Source of the DNA: Bacteroidales bacterium
GTDB taxonomy: Bacteria; Bacteroidota; Bacteroidia; Bacteroidales; F082
Direction: 5' to 3'
Length of the DNA stretch: 64,000 bases
Assembly: GCA_900769945.1 (NCBI GenBank)
Contig: CAAGIO010000014.1
Coordinates: forward strand, 1 to 64,000
The position numbers and the translations under genes are program-made. Positions 26,505-34,002 of the stretch are shown here, in pieces. Each line of letters begins with the position of its first letter. Positions within the stretch are counted from its first letter, which is position 1. The notes under the pieces were generated by a model. It was not told the origin of the DNA. It saw nothing but the letters and a program-made list of their open reading frames with translations, and did no database searches.

Positions 26505-27720
26505 GGTCTTTTGTCACTAATGAAGGCGGAAGTCCGTGATCAAGGAGGTCACACATCTTCCTCATCACCGGCTCGCTGTGGGCGAAGAATATTTTATACC
26601 CTTCGCATAATGCGTTAAGTCCATGGTTGCCTTTGCCGTCGTTAATGAGCCTGTGTTTGGGACAACCGCCATTGCATAGAAACAGATAACGGCACCTTTC
26701 GCACTGCTCCGGCAGCAGCCGCCTCTTCATCATTCCAAAGTCAAACTGTCTCAAAGAACTGCGTAACTCCATGATATTGTTATGATTGATGTTTCCTAAT
26801 AGGTGGTTGGGAAAGACAAAGTGGTCACATGGGAAAACGTCGCCGTTGTGCTCTATGACAAGGCTGTCGCCACAGGTCTCGGAGAAGGCACAGAATGAGG
26901 CGGGCAGCCCGTACCACCTCTCTAACGTGACATCGAACATCTGTACGAAGATTCTGCCCACATCAGACTTCACCCATTCGTCAAAAACGTCAGTCATAAA
27001 GTTGCCGAAACCCTCGGCGGAAACTGACCATGGGGCAACCGTCGTGTGCCGCATCATTCCAACAACGGTATCGCGCGCTTCTGATATCGGAAGATGCTCA
27101 AAAACAGGCATGAACTGAATAAACTCACCCATCTGCCTTAAGAAACGATACACCTCCTTGCCATGCCCCTCAGAATGTTTGCTGATGGTGCACATCAGGT
27201 TGTATTCAACACCGTGCCTGCGCATCATCTCTATGGCGGAGATTATTCTGTCGAACGTCGGCCTGCCCCTTTTGTCGAGACGTCCCTTGTCGTGTATCTC
27301 TTTCGTCCCGTCAATAGAGATTCCAATAAGGAAGCCGTTGTCAATGAAGAACCTGCACCATTCGTCGTCTATGAGCAGACCGTTTGTCTGTATGCTGTTG
27401 TTAATAATCTTTGAGCCTTTATATTTTTCTTGCAGAGTGACAACTTTGCGGTAGAAGTCGATTCCCGCTAATAACGGCTCGCCCCCGTGCCAACAAAATG
27501 ACGCTTCATCTTCAGATGCCTCAATGTATTGCTTAATAAATGATTCTAACAACTCCTCATCCATGATGCCTTTATCCTTGATTGTTACGCCTTTGCCGGA
27601 ATAGTAACAGTAAGGGCAGCTCATGTTGCACTCGCCTCCAACGGGCTTCACCATCATGCTGAATCTTGATGGCTGTGACATTTTTAATGCGTCGGTTAGG
27701 CTGATATTGCTGGCACACAT
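26485..27720 (-). CDS. Anaerobic sulfatase-maturating enzyme (radical SAM, SPASM)
   Basis: 411 aa. The radical-SAM cluster motif is C31-N-M-S-C35-P-Y-C38. It is followed by FCWHGGEPLLAGIDFY and SIQTNGLLIDDEWCRFF, typical of anSME. The carboxy-terminal SPASM domain has the cysteines FCAFSETCGDSLVIEHNGDVFPCDHFVFP and LPEQCERCRYLFLCNGGCPKHRL, for two extra 4Fe-4S clusters. The enzyme oxidises a cysteine or serine of sulfatases to formylglycine without oxygen. Its obvious client is the serine-type sulfatase convergent to it. An in-frame ATG at 27681 is an alternative start; the conserved part begins after it in either case. Confidence 0.94.
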   Translation of the reverse strand: MCASNISLTDALKMSQPSRFSMMVKPVGGECNMSCPYCYYSGKGVTIKDKGIMDEELLESFIKQYIEASEDEASFCWHGGEPLLAGIDFYRKVVTLQEKYKGSKIINNSIQTNGLLIDDEWCRFFIDNGFLIGISIDGTKEIHDKGRLDKRGRPTFDRIISAIEMMRRHGVEYNLMCTISKHSEGHGKEVYRFLRQMGEFIQFMPVFEHLPISEARDTVVGMMRHTTVAPWSVSAEGFGNFMTDVFDEWVKSDVGRIFVQMFDVTLERWYGLPASFCAFSETCGDSLVIEHNGDVFPCDHFVFPNHLLGNINHNNIMELRSSLRQFDFGMMKRRLLPEQCERCRYLFLCNGGCPKHRLINDGKGNHGLNALCEGYKIFFAHSEPVMRKMCDLLDHGLPPSLVTKDLNGEAK

Positions 27721-27832
27721 TTGTGTTGTCGGATTATTACTGAGTTGTTGATGTAAAACAATATTAACTTAAAGAAATGTTGATGTTTTTTTTCAGTGTT
27801 ATCTCTTATTAGGAAAAATGATTTGTTAATGA

Positions 27833-28189
27833 TTATTGTTTTGTGAAGCGCATCTCTGATTCTCCCTTCAGGAGGGTGAGCGTGTTGTCGGTAAGCTCCT
27901 TGATGAGCAAGGTGTCAGAAAACCCGCATGTTTGTTTGTTCCCGATGCTTTTGCCTGTGAGAATCAGTAAGTTCCCGTCTTGCTCCCAAGTTTCGTATTG
28001 TAATGTCGCCATGTTGATGGACGAGGCTTTACCACCTTTCTCTATACAAAAGCCTTGGGTCATTCCTTCCATTCCGGGAACGGGCTGTATCCATCTCCCT
28101 TCAATATCAGAATCGTTGCAAGATGTAAGGTTGAATGCAAGCAATAGGGCTGTTACGCTTAGAAAAATCGCTAATCTGTTGGTTGTCAT
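27833..28189 (-). CDS. Small lipocalin-like lipoprotein
   Basis: 118 aa. The signal peptide ends in FNLTSCNDS, a lipobox. The mature part opens IEGRWIQPVPGMEGMTQGFCIEKGGKASSINMATLQYETWEQDGNLLILTGKSIG and ends DTLLIKELTDNTLTLLKGESEMRFTK. This is a small beta-barrel pattern seen in lipocalin-like lipoproteins of Bacteroides. Function is unknown. The gene stands alone on the minus strand between the maturase (112 bp away) and ftcD (divergent). Confidence 0.75.
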   Translation of the reverse strand: MTTNRLAIFLSVTALLLAFNLTSCNDSDIEGRWIQPVPGMEGMTQGFCIEKGGKASSINMATLQYETWEQDGNLLILTGKSIGNKQTCGFSDTLLIKELTDNTLTLLKGESEMRFTKQ

Positions 28190-28395
28190 TTTTATGTTTT
28201 TTTTAGTATGTTGTGAGTGTTTTTGCTCGTTTCTCTAAACGTAGGCATTAATAGAAATAGTGTGTTGCCTTTAAAATAAATAAACATGTTGTAGGCAAGG
28301 GATTGTTAATAAGTTTTTAAGGAGGGTGGTAGGGGAGGAGGAGAAAAAACTGAAATAATGATGAATAATAATTACCTTTATATACAATAAATTAC

Positions 28396-28403
28396 TATCT
28401 TTG
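28396..28403 (+). promoter_or_regulatory. -7 element of ftcD
   Basis: TATCTTTG on the plus strand, leaving a leader of roughly 50 nt before the ATG at 28460. No TTTG at -33; upstream lies AT-rich DNA and a G-rich segment (28321-28341). Confidence 0.6.
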
Positions 28404-28459
28404 CAAAATGAAAAAAAACAATCGAAATAATTTGTAAAAAGTTATAAATCAGATACATT

Positions 28460-30160
28460 ATGAAGCAGTTAATTGAATGTGTTCCGAATATCAGCGAGGG
28501 TCGCGATATGAACATCATTAATCAGGTTACGGCCGAGATTGAAAAGGTCGAGGGCGTAAAATTGTTGGACGTTGATCCGGGTGCGACGACAAACAGGACT
28601 GTTATCACGTTTGTTGGGGAGCCGGAGAAGGTGTGCGAGGCTGCATTCCGTGTTGTGAAGAAGGCGGCTGAGCTAATAGATATGCGCAACCATCATGGTG
28701 CACATCCGCGTCAGGGTGCCACCGACGTATGCCCGTTGATTCCAGTATCTAACATCAGCATGGAGGAGGTCGTGGAGTATGCCCGCGCTCTTGGCAAGCG
28801 TTTCGGCGAGGAGCTTGGTATCCCTGTTTACTGCTATGAGGAAGCTGCTTTCCAGCCAAAGCGTAAGAACCTCGCATACTGCCGCACAGGAGAGTATGAG
28901 TCGTTGTCAAGCCGCCTCGGCACAGAGGAATGGAAGCCGGATTTCGGTCCGAACGAATGGAACGAACATACTTCAATGACAGGCGCGACACAGGTCGGTG
29001 CCCGTGACTTCCTTATCGCAATCAACTATAACCTTAACACCACCTCAACACGTCGCGCCAACGCTATAGCGTTCGATGTGAGAGAGAAAGGCCGCCCGAT
29101 GAGAGTGGGTCCGAAAGTGACCGACAAGCCGATGAAAGATGAGAACGGCAACACCATCATGATACCGGGCACACTGAAGGCTACCAAGGCTATAGGCTGG
29201 TTTATTGAGGACTATGGTATCGCTCAGGTGTCAATGAACATCACCAATATCAACGTCTCGCCTGTACACGTCTGCTTCGATGAGGTGTGCGCCAAGGCTG
29301 CAGCCCGCGGCGTGCGCGTCACCGGCTGCGAGATAGTCGGACTCGTCCCTAAGAAGGTCCTTATCGACGCAGGTAAGTACTATCTTGCAAAACAACAACG
29401 CTCACTCGGTATCAGCGAGGACGAGATTATCAAGATTGCTATCAAGTCGATGGGCCTTGACGACCTCAAGCCTTTCAATCCAAAAGAGAAGGTGATAGAG
29501 TATCTTATCGAGGACGACAGCAAGAAGAAACTTGTGGATATGACCTGCACCGGATTCGCAAATGAGACGGCAAGCGAAAGCCCTGCGCCGGGCGGTGGCT
29601 CTATCTCAGCCTACATGGGAGCACTCGGAGCTTCTCTCGCAACAATGGTGGCAAACCTCTCATCTCATAAACCGGGCTGGGACGACCGCTGGGAGGAGTT
29701 CTCACAGGTGGCAGAAAAAGGACAGAAGCTGAAAGACGAGCTTCTCGACCTTGTCGATGAGGATACTAACGCTTTCAATAAGATTATGGAGGCACTGCAG
29801 ATGCCAAAGAAGACCGATGCGGAGAAGGCGGCAAGAATGGAAGCCTTGGAGCTCGCATCACAATATGCGACACAGGTGCCGTTCAAGACAATGAACGTGG
29901 CGTTCAAAGCCTTTGAGGTTGTTGAGGCAATGGTTAAAAACGGTAACCCAGCATCAGTGTCCGACGCAGGCGTGGGCGCATTGTGCTGTAGAAGCGCCGT
30001 CATGGGTGCTTATCTCAACGTGAAAATCAACGCCGCCGGATTAAAAGATAGAGCGTTCGCTGATAATATCGTCGCAGAAGGCGCTAAGATTGAAGCCGAA
30101 GCTATCGCAAAAGAAGCGGAAATCCTTGTTGAAGTAAACAAAATCATTAATAAGGAATAA
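28460..30160 (+). CDS. ftcD: Bifunctional glutamate formimidoyltransferase / formimidoyl-THF cyclodeaminase
   Basis: 566 aa fusion of two enzymes of the tetrahydrofolate-dependent end of histidine degradation. Residues 1 to about 330 are the formiminotransferase: CVPNISEGRDMNIINQV, HHGAHPRQGATDVCPLIPV, AINYNLNTTSTRRANAIA and CEIVGLVPK. Residues about 355 to 566 are the cyclodeaminase helix bundle: SESPAPGGGSISAYMGALGASLATMVANLSSHKPG and GNPASVSDAGVGALCCRSA. The first domain passes the formimino group from formiminoglutamate to THF, and the second releases ammonia giving 5,10-methenyl-THF. In many bacteria these are separate genes; the fusion is as in animals and many Bacteroidetes. It has its own promoter. 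Confidence 0.95.
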   Translation: MKQLIECVPNISEGRDMNIINQVTAEIEKVEGVKLLDVDPGATTNRTVITFVGEPEKVCEAAFRVVKKAAELIDMRNHHGAHPRQGATDVCPLIPVSNISMEEVVEYARALGKRFGEELGIPVYCYEEAAFQPKRKNLAYCRTGEYESLSSRLGTEEWKPDFGPNEWNEHTSMTGATQVGARDFLIAINYNLNTTSTRRANAIAFDVREKGRPMRVGPKVTDKPMKDENGNTIMIPGTLKATKAIGWFIEDYGIAQVSMNITNINVSPVHVCFDEVCAKAAARGVRVTGCEIVGLVPKKVLIDAGKYYLAKQQRSLGISEDEIIKIAIKSMGLDDLKPFNPKEKVIEYLIEDDSKKKLVDMTCTGFANETASESPAPGGGSISAYMGALGASLATMVANLSSHKPGWDDRWEEFSQVAEKGQKLKDELLDLVDEDTNAFNKIMEALQMPKKTDAEKAARMEALELASQYATQVPFKTMNVAFKAFEVVEAMVKNGNPASVSDAGVGALCCRSAVMGAYLNVKINAAGLKDRAFADNIVAEGAKIEAEAIAKEAEILVEVNKIINKE

Positions 30161-30220
30161 TATATAGTGTTGATTATCAGATAAATAATAATTAATAAAA
30201 AATTGAGTGAAAAAATATTG

Positions 30221-30248
30221 TTTGATAAAAAATAAAATCGTATTTTTG
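30221..30248 (+). promoter_or_regulatory. Promoter of rpmG-DUF4295
   Basis: TTTGATA (from 30221), then TATTTTTG (30241-30248) with a 16-nt spacer after TTTG. The sequence TATTTTTGCACTCCGAA and the TTTGATA at the same distance recur before rpsO. Confidence 0.75.
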
Positions 30249-30275
30249 CACTCCGAATTTTGAAAGGAATAGATT

Positions 30276-30464
30276 ATGTCAAAGAAAGTTAAAGACGCAC
30301 GTGTACAGGTTATTTTGGAGTGCACTGAACAAAAAGCAACCGGTATTCCGGGAACTTCTCGTTACGTTACAACCAAGAACAAGAAGAATACACCAGAAAG
30401 ATTGGAACTTATGAAATACAATCCAATCCTTAAGAAAATGACACTTCATAAAGAAATTAAATAA
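30276..30464 (+). CDS. rpmG: 50S ribosomal protein L33
   Basis: 62 aa: basic, with [53 protein letters not shown], the whole-length L33 pattern. Only one cysteine is present, so it is the zinc-free form. In many Bacteroidetes rpmB (L28) lies just upstream; here there is none, and rpmG has its own promoter 115 bp after ftcD. Confidence 0.97.
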   Translation: MSKKVKDARVQVILECTEQKATGIPGTSRYVTTKNKKNTPERLELMKYNPILKKMTLHKEIK

Positions 30465-30475
30465 TATTTTGGAAT

Positions 30476-30628
30476 ATGGCAAAGAAAGCAGTTGCATCAT
30501 TGCACTTAACAGGTAAGGAATACACCAAGGTCATCAGAATGAAAAAATCGGAAAAGACCGGCTCATACTATTTCGATGAGGCTGTCGTTCCAAATGACAT
30601 GGTTCAGGAATTTATTTCAAAGAACTAA
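30476..30628 (+). CDS. DUF4295 small basic protein (probable Bacteroidetes ribosomal protein)
   Basis: 50 aa, read by hand: MAKKAVASLHLTGKEYTKVI, then a basic stretch, SYYFDEAVVPNDMVQEFISKN. It starts 11 bp after rpmG and is conserved in this place between rpmG and ftsY across the Bacteroidetes. From memory, a structure of a Flavobacterium ribosome showed an extra phylum-specific large-subunit protein named bL38. I believe it is this family, but I could not check. Its length, charge and operon partner all fit a ribosomal protein. Confidence 0.88.
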   Translation: MAKKAVASLHLTGKEYTKVIRMKKSEKTGSYYFDEAVVPNDMVQEFISKN

Positions 30629-30663
30629 TTTATCTATAGGTTCTTGATTTGAATAGACTTTAT

Positions 30664-30693
30664 AGCTTTCCCGTATATGCGGGAAAGCTTTTT
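30664..30693 (+). terminator. Terminator after rpmG-DUF4295
   Basis: A perfect 10-bp hairpin, AGCTTTCCCG / CGGGAAAGCT, with a 6-nt loop followed by TTTTTG. It separates the ribosomal genes from ftsY, which has its own -7 element. Confidence 0.85.
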
Positions 30694-30749
30694 GTGGTTG
30701 TGTCGTTTGTGTCTCTAACTCCCTTTGCCAGATTTCTCTCTTTTTTTTC

Positions 30750-30780
30750 ATTGCCTCAAGAAAAAATATTAGTATATTTG
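30750..30780 (+). promoter_or_regulatory. Promoter of ftsY-rimO
   Basis: ATTG (30750-30753), a 19-nt spacer and TATATTTG (30773-30780); leader about 15-20 nt before the ATG at 30803. Confidence 0.65.
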
Positions 30781-30802
30781 CCAAAAAATAAAATTATTGC
30801 AA

Positions 30803-31972
30803 ATGGGCTTATTTTCATTTTTCAAAAGAAAAAGCGGAACCGACCAAGTCTCTAAGCCGGATGTGAATGTTGAGGTCCCAACGACCGCCGAACAAGCGGA
30901 AAAGACATCAGAATCTTCTGCCACTAATGATGAGAATCATGTCGTTACCGCCGCTATTGATACCACTCCCGTGGTGAAGTCACCAAATGAATCTGATGCT
31001 GCCGCCACAGAACATGCTGCCGACAGGATTACTAAAGAAGAAATAGAACAGGCAAAACAAGACCTTGATAAAAGCCTCAATAAGACACGTTTCAGCTTCT
31101 TTGAGCGTATCGCTAAGGCCGTCGTAGGCAAATCGAAAGTCGATGACGAAGTGCTTGATAACCTTGAGGAAATCCTCGTCACCTCTGACGTGGGCGTGGA
31201 AACAACACTTAAAATAATCAAACGTATAGAGGAACGCGTCGCAAGGGACAAGTATGTCGGTACTGGCGAACTGAACAGGATACTGCGTGAGGAAATCGTT
31301 GCGCTGCTTCAGGAAAACAACTCAGGTGACGGCAGCACCTTCCGCATCCCTGATGAGAAGAAACCTTACGTCATTATGGTTGTTGGCGTCAACGGCGTTG
31401 GAAAGACTACCACCATTGGAAAACTCGCCTATAACTTCAAACGTGCCGGCTTTAAAGTGGTGCTCGGCGCATCGGATACCTTCCGCGCCGCCGCCGTTGA
31501 CCAGCTGAAGATTTGGGCTGATAGAGTGGGCGTCTCCATCGTCTCCCAAGGCATGGGCGCTGACCCGGCATCCGTCGCCTTCGACACCGTGAAGTCAGCC
31601 TTGGCTCAAGATGCTGATGTGGTGATAATAGATACCGCCGGCCGCCTCCATAATAAAGTCGGCCTTATGAACGAACTGTCTAAGATTAAAAAAGTCTGCC
31701 AGAAGGTTATCCCTGACGCCCCTCATGAAGTGCTACTCGTATTAGACGCCTCTACAGGCCAAAACGCTATCGAACAAGCACGCCAGTTTATAGCAGCAAC
31801 AGAAGTAAACGCTATCGCTCTCACCAAACTCGACGGCACCGCAAAAGGCGGAGTGGTAATCGGTATCTCTGACCAGTTTAAAATCCCAGTGAAATATATT
31901 GGCGTTGGCGAAAAGAAAGAAAACCTCCAGATATTCGATAGAAAAGAATTCGTGGATAGCTTGTTTAACTAA
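30803..31972 (+). CDS. ftsY: Signal recognition particle receptor FtsY
   Basis: 389 aa from the ATG at 30803 (MGLFSFFKRKSG); an earlier in-frame TTG is unlikely. An acidic, low-complexity A domain (about 1-85) precedes the N domain. The GTPase G domain then shows MVVGVNGVGKTTTIGKLAYNFKRAG (G1), SDTFRAAAVDQLKIWADRVG, VIIDTAGRLHNKVGLMNEL (G3), TKLDGTAKGGVVIGI (G4/closing loop) and IKYIGVGEK-type carboxy terminus (VKYIGVGEKKENLQIF). It docks ribosome-SRP complexes at the membrane. It is transcribed with rimO, the usual Bacteroidetes order. Confidence 0.97.
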   Translation: MGLFSFFKRKSGTDQVSKPDVNVEVPTTAEQAEKTSESSATNDENHVVTAAIDTTPVVKSPNESDAAATEHAADRITKEEIEQAKQDLDKSLNKTRFSFFERIAKAVVGKSKVDDEVLDNLEEILVTSDVGVETTLKIIKRIEERVARDKYVGTGELNRILREEIVALLQENNSGDGSTFRIPDEKKPYVIMVVGVNGVGKTTTIGKLAYNFKRAGFKVVLGASDTFRAAAVDQLKIWADRVGVSIVSQGMGADPASVAFDTVKSALAQDADVVIIDTAGRLHNKVGLMNELSKIKKVCQKVIPDAPHEVLLVLDASTGQNAIEQARQFIAATEVNAIALTKLDGTAKGGVVIGISDQFKIPVKYIGVGEKKENLQIFDRKEFVDSLFN

Positions 31973-32002
31973 TGACGCTTGTCCGTTTCACTGTCTCACA
32001 AA

Positions 32003-33295
32003 ATGAAAAAACCTCTGCTTAATATCGTCAGCCTCGGCTGCTCTAAAAATAAAGTCGATTCAGAACATCTCGCAGCCCTGCTGAATAACTCTTATAGGAT
32101 AGTCCATGATTCAGACGAGAAATCTGACGTGGTGATTGTCAATACTTGCGGTTTCATCGGCGATGCTAAAGAAGAGTCTATTGATACTATTCTCGAATTC
32201 GCACGCCTCCGTAAAAGTGGAAAAATAAAGAAACTTTATGTGACAGGCTGCCTGTCTCAAAGATATAAGAAAGAGCTGCAGGAAGAGATTCACGAAGTGG
32301 ATGCCTTCTTCGGCGTTGAACCGGTTCAAAGTATTGCCGCCGACATTCTTGAATCTCAACCCGCCGCCGACTACTGCTGCGAACGTGTGCTCTCAACACC
32401 GTCACACTACGCCTATCTGAAAATCTCTGAGGGCTGTAACCGCCGTTGCTCCTTCTGCGCTATCCCTCTTATCCGTGGCGACCATAAGTCGGTGCCAATG
32501 CCTCTCCTTCTCGATGAAGCCCGCCTGCTCGCGGAAAAAGGCGTTAAAGAACTCATACTCATAGCCCAAGACCTTACTTATTATGGCTATGATATCGATG
32601 GCAAATCGCATATCGTGGAACTTGTCAAGGCCTTGTCCGAAATCAATGGCATTGAATGGATCCGACTTCATTATGGCTACCCCCTCGGATTCCAAGAGGA
32701 ACTGCTTGAACTGATGCGCACAAATCCTAAAATCTGCCATTATATCGACCTCCCTCTCCAACATATTAGCACTCCCGTCTTGAAGGCTATGCGACGCGGC
32801 GTGAACCGTGAACAGACTATTGATTTCGTGAGAAAAATACGCTCCGTAGTCCCGGACATCGCTTTCAGAAGCACCTTCATTGTCGGATTCCCCGGCGAGA
32901 CAGAAGAACAGTTTCAGGAACTTATCGATTTTATCAAGGAGATGAGGTTTGAAAGAGCCGGCGTCTTCGCCTATTCTGCCGAGGAAGGTACTCCCGCCTT
33001 CGACCTTGATGACAATGTCCCTGATGATGTGAAGCAACAGAGAGTGGAGACGTTTATGGAAGTCCAACAGGATATCTCACTCGAACTGAACGCTAACCGT
33101 GTTGGAAATGTGGAGAAAGTCCTCATCGATAGAATTGAAGGCGAATATTATGTGGGACGTACCCAGTATGACTCGCCTGAAGTTGATGACGAGGTTCTTA
33201 TTAAAATCGATGATAATGAATTGGAAATCGGCACCTTCGTGAACGCAAAGATTGTCAAAGCTGACTTCTTTGATTGCTATGCCGAAATCCTATGA
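32003..33295 (+). CDS. rimO: Ribosomal protein S12 methylthiotransferase RimO
   Basis: 430 aa from the ATG at 32003 (MKKPLLNIVSLGCSKNKVDSE); a TTG at 31979 is less likely. It is a radical-SAM enzyme that methylthiolates an aspartate of S12. The amino-terminal MTTase domain holds the first cluster with Cys13 and the cysteines of VIVNTCGFIGDAKEESIDTI and YVTGCLSQRY. The radical-SAM motif is SEGCNRRCSFCAIPLIRGDHKS. RLHYGYPLG and HISTPVLKAMRRG support RimO over MiaB. The carboxy-terminal 60 residues are a TRAM domain. It lies 30 bp after ftsY and is followed by a hairpin at 33333-33370. Confidence 0.96.
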   Translation: MKKPLLNIVSLGCSKNKVDSEHLAALLNNSYRIVHDSDEKSDVVIVNTCGFIGDAKEESIDTILEFARLRKSGKIKKLYVTGCLSQRYKKELQEEIHEVDAFFGVEPVQSIAADILESQPAADYCCERVLSTPSHYAYLKISEGCNRRCSFCAIPLIRGDHKSVPMPLLLDEARLLAEKGVKELILIAQDLTYYGYDIDGKSHIVELVKALSEINGIEWIRLHYGYPLGFQEELLELMRTNPKICHYIDLPLQHISTPVLKAMRRGVNREQTIDFVRKIRSVVPDIAFRSTFIVGFPGETEEQFQELIDFIKEMRFERAGVFAYSAEEGTPAFDLDDNVPDDVKQQRVETFMEVQQDISLELNANRVGNVEKVLIDRIEGEYYVGRTQYDSPEVDDEVLIKIDDNELEIGTFVNAKIVKADFFDCYAEIL

Positions 33296-33332
33296 CACCT
33301 TTAGTAACAGGATAAACGCCTGATTTCATTAA

Positions 33333-33370
33333 AAAAAAGACTTTCTACAGCAAAATAGAAAGTCTTTTTT
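33333..33370. terminator. Bidirectional terminator between rimO and a T9SS cargo gene
   Basis: An 11-bp core stem AAGACTTTCTA / TAGAAAGTCTT with A-run before and T-run after, extended to about 15 bp by A-T pairs; 8-nt loop. It lies between convergent genes. Confidence 0.85.
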
Positions 33371-33407
33371 ATATTCCCCAAATCCTTATTCGAGGAGAAA
33401 TTGCTGC

Positions 33408-33875
33408 CTACAGCTTTATGAATTTGCTCAAAAAAGCGTCGGTGTAGAGAAAATATACTCCAGCGTTGAGGTCTGTAATGTCAATGTCGTTCTCATTAGT
33501 GACTGTGGCTTTTTTTATTGTCTGTCCCTGCAACGTCATGATACTTACTTCGTGAGTGCCTGATAAGTTGTTGATTCTGATGAACTCTTTCGCCGGGTTC
33601 GGGAATACTTCGAGATTCTCGGCCTTTAACTCGTTTGTCCCTGTCGCTCTTTGGAAGAATGCTTTCTTTATCTCCGGGAAAGAGATGTTAAATGTTCCGT
33701 CTTGGTTGCTCACTACGAGTTCTGAGTTTGAGAATGTGATTTCTGCTTCTGAACCCATCGGCATGTCTATTTGAGAGCCGTCAGTCTTTTCAATAGTGAA
33801 TATTGCCAAGCTCTGGGCGTTTAAAAAGAACACAGAGCATAATGAGAAAAGTGATACGAGTAATATTTTCTTCAT
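33408..33875 (-). CDS. Small secreted protein with T9SS type A sorting domain
   Basis: 155 aa. Residues 1-20 are a signal peptide ending NAQ. Residues about 22-75 (LAIFTIEKTDGSQIDMPMGSEAEITFSNSELVV and later FPEIKKAFFQ) match a short beta module often found just before sorting domains. The last 75 residues are a type A sorting domain: LEVFPNPAKEFIRI, VSIMTLQGQTIKK, IDITDLNAGVYFLYTD and FIKL at the end. T9SS moves such proteins across the outer membrane and usually removes or replaces this tail. There is almost no separate cargo domain. It has its own -7 element at 33902-33909 and is single-gene. Confidence 0.9.
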   Translation of the reverse strand: MKKILLVSLFSLCSVFFLNAQSLAIFTIEKTDGSQIDMPMGSEAEITFSNSELVVSNQDGTFNISFPEIKKAFFQRATGTNELKAENLEVFPNPAKEFIRINNLSGTHEVSIMTLQGQTIKKATVTNENDIDITDLNAGVYFLYTDAFLSKFIKL

Positions 33876-33901
33876 GATGATATTTGTTTCAATAATTTCT
33901 G

Positions 33902-33909
33902 CAAAAATA
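33902..33909 (-). promoter_or_regulatory. -7 element of the T9SS cargo gene
   Basis: TATTTTTG on the minus strand, 26 bp before the ATG at 33875. Confidence 0.65.
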
Positions 33910-33946
33910 CGAAAAAAAATAAAAGGGACAACTTTTTTTTAACAAG

Positions 33947-33976
33947 AACGTCTGCCCAAAAGCGGAGGCAGACGTT
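33947..33976 (-). terminator. Hairpin after pepD
   Basis: Perfect 10-bp stem AACGTCTGCC / GGCAGACGTT with a 10-nt loop, 26 bp after the pepD stop. The following U-run on the minus strand is weak, so termination efficiency is uncertain. Confidence 0.55.
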
Positions 33977-34002
33977 CAGGAATGATGAATTATTGACAAT
34001 AT

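Noticed and set aside
32402..33067. 221-aa minus-strand frame
   Set aside because: Antisense to rimO, no coding features.
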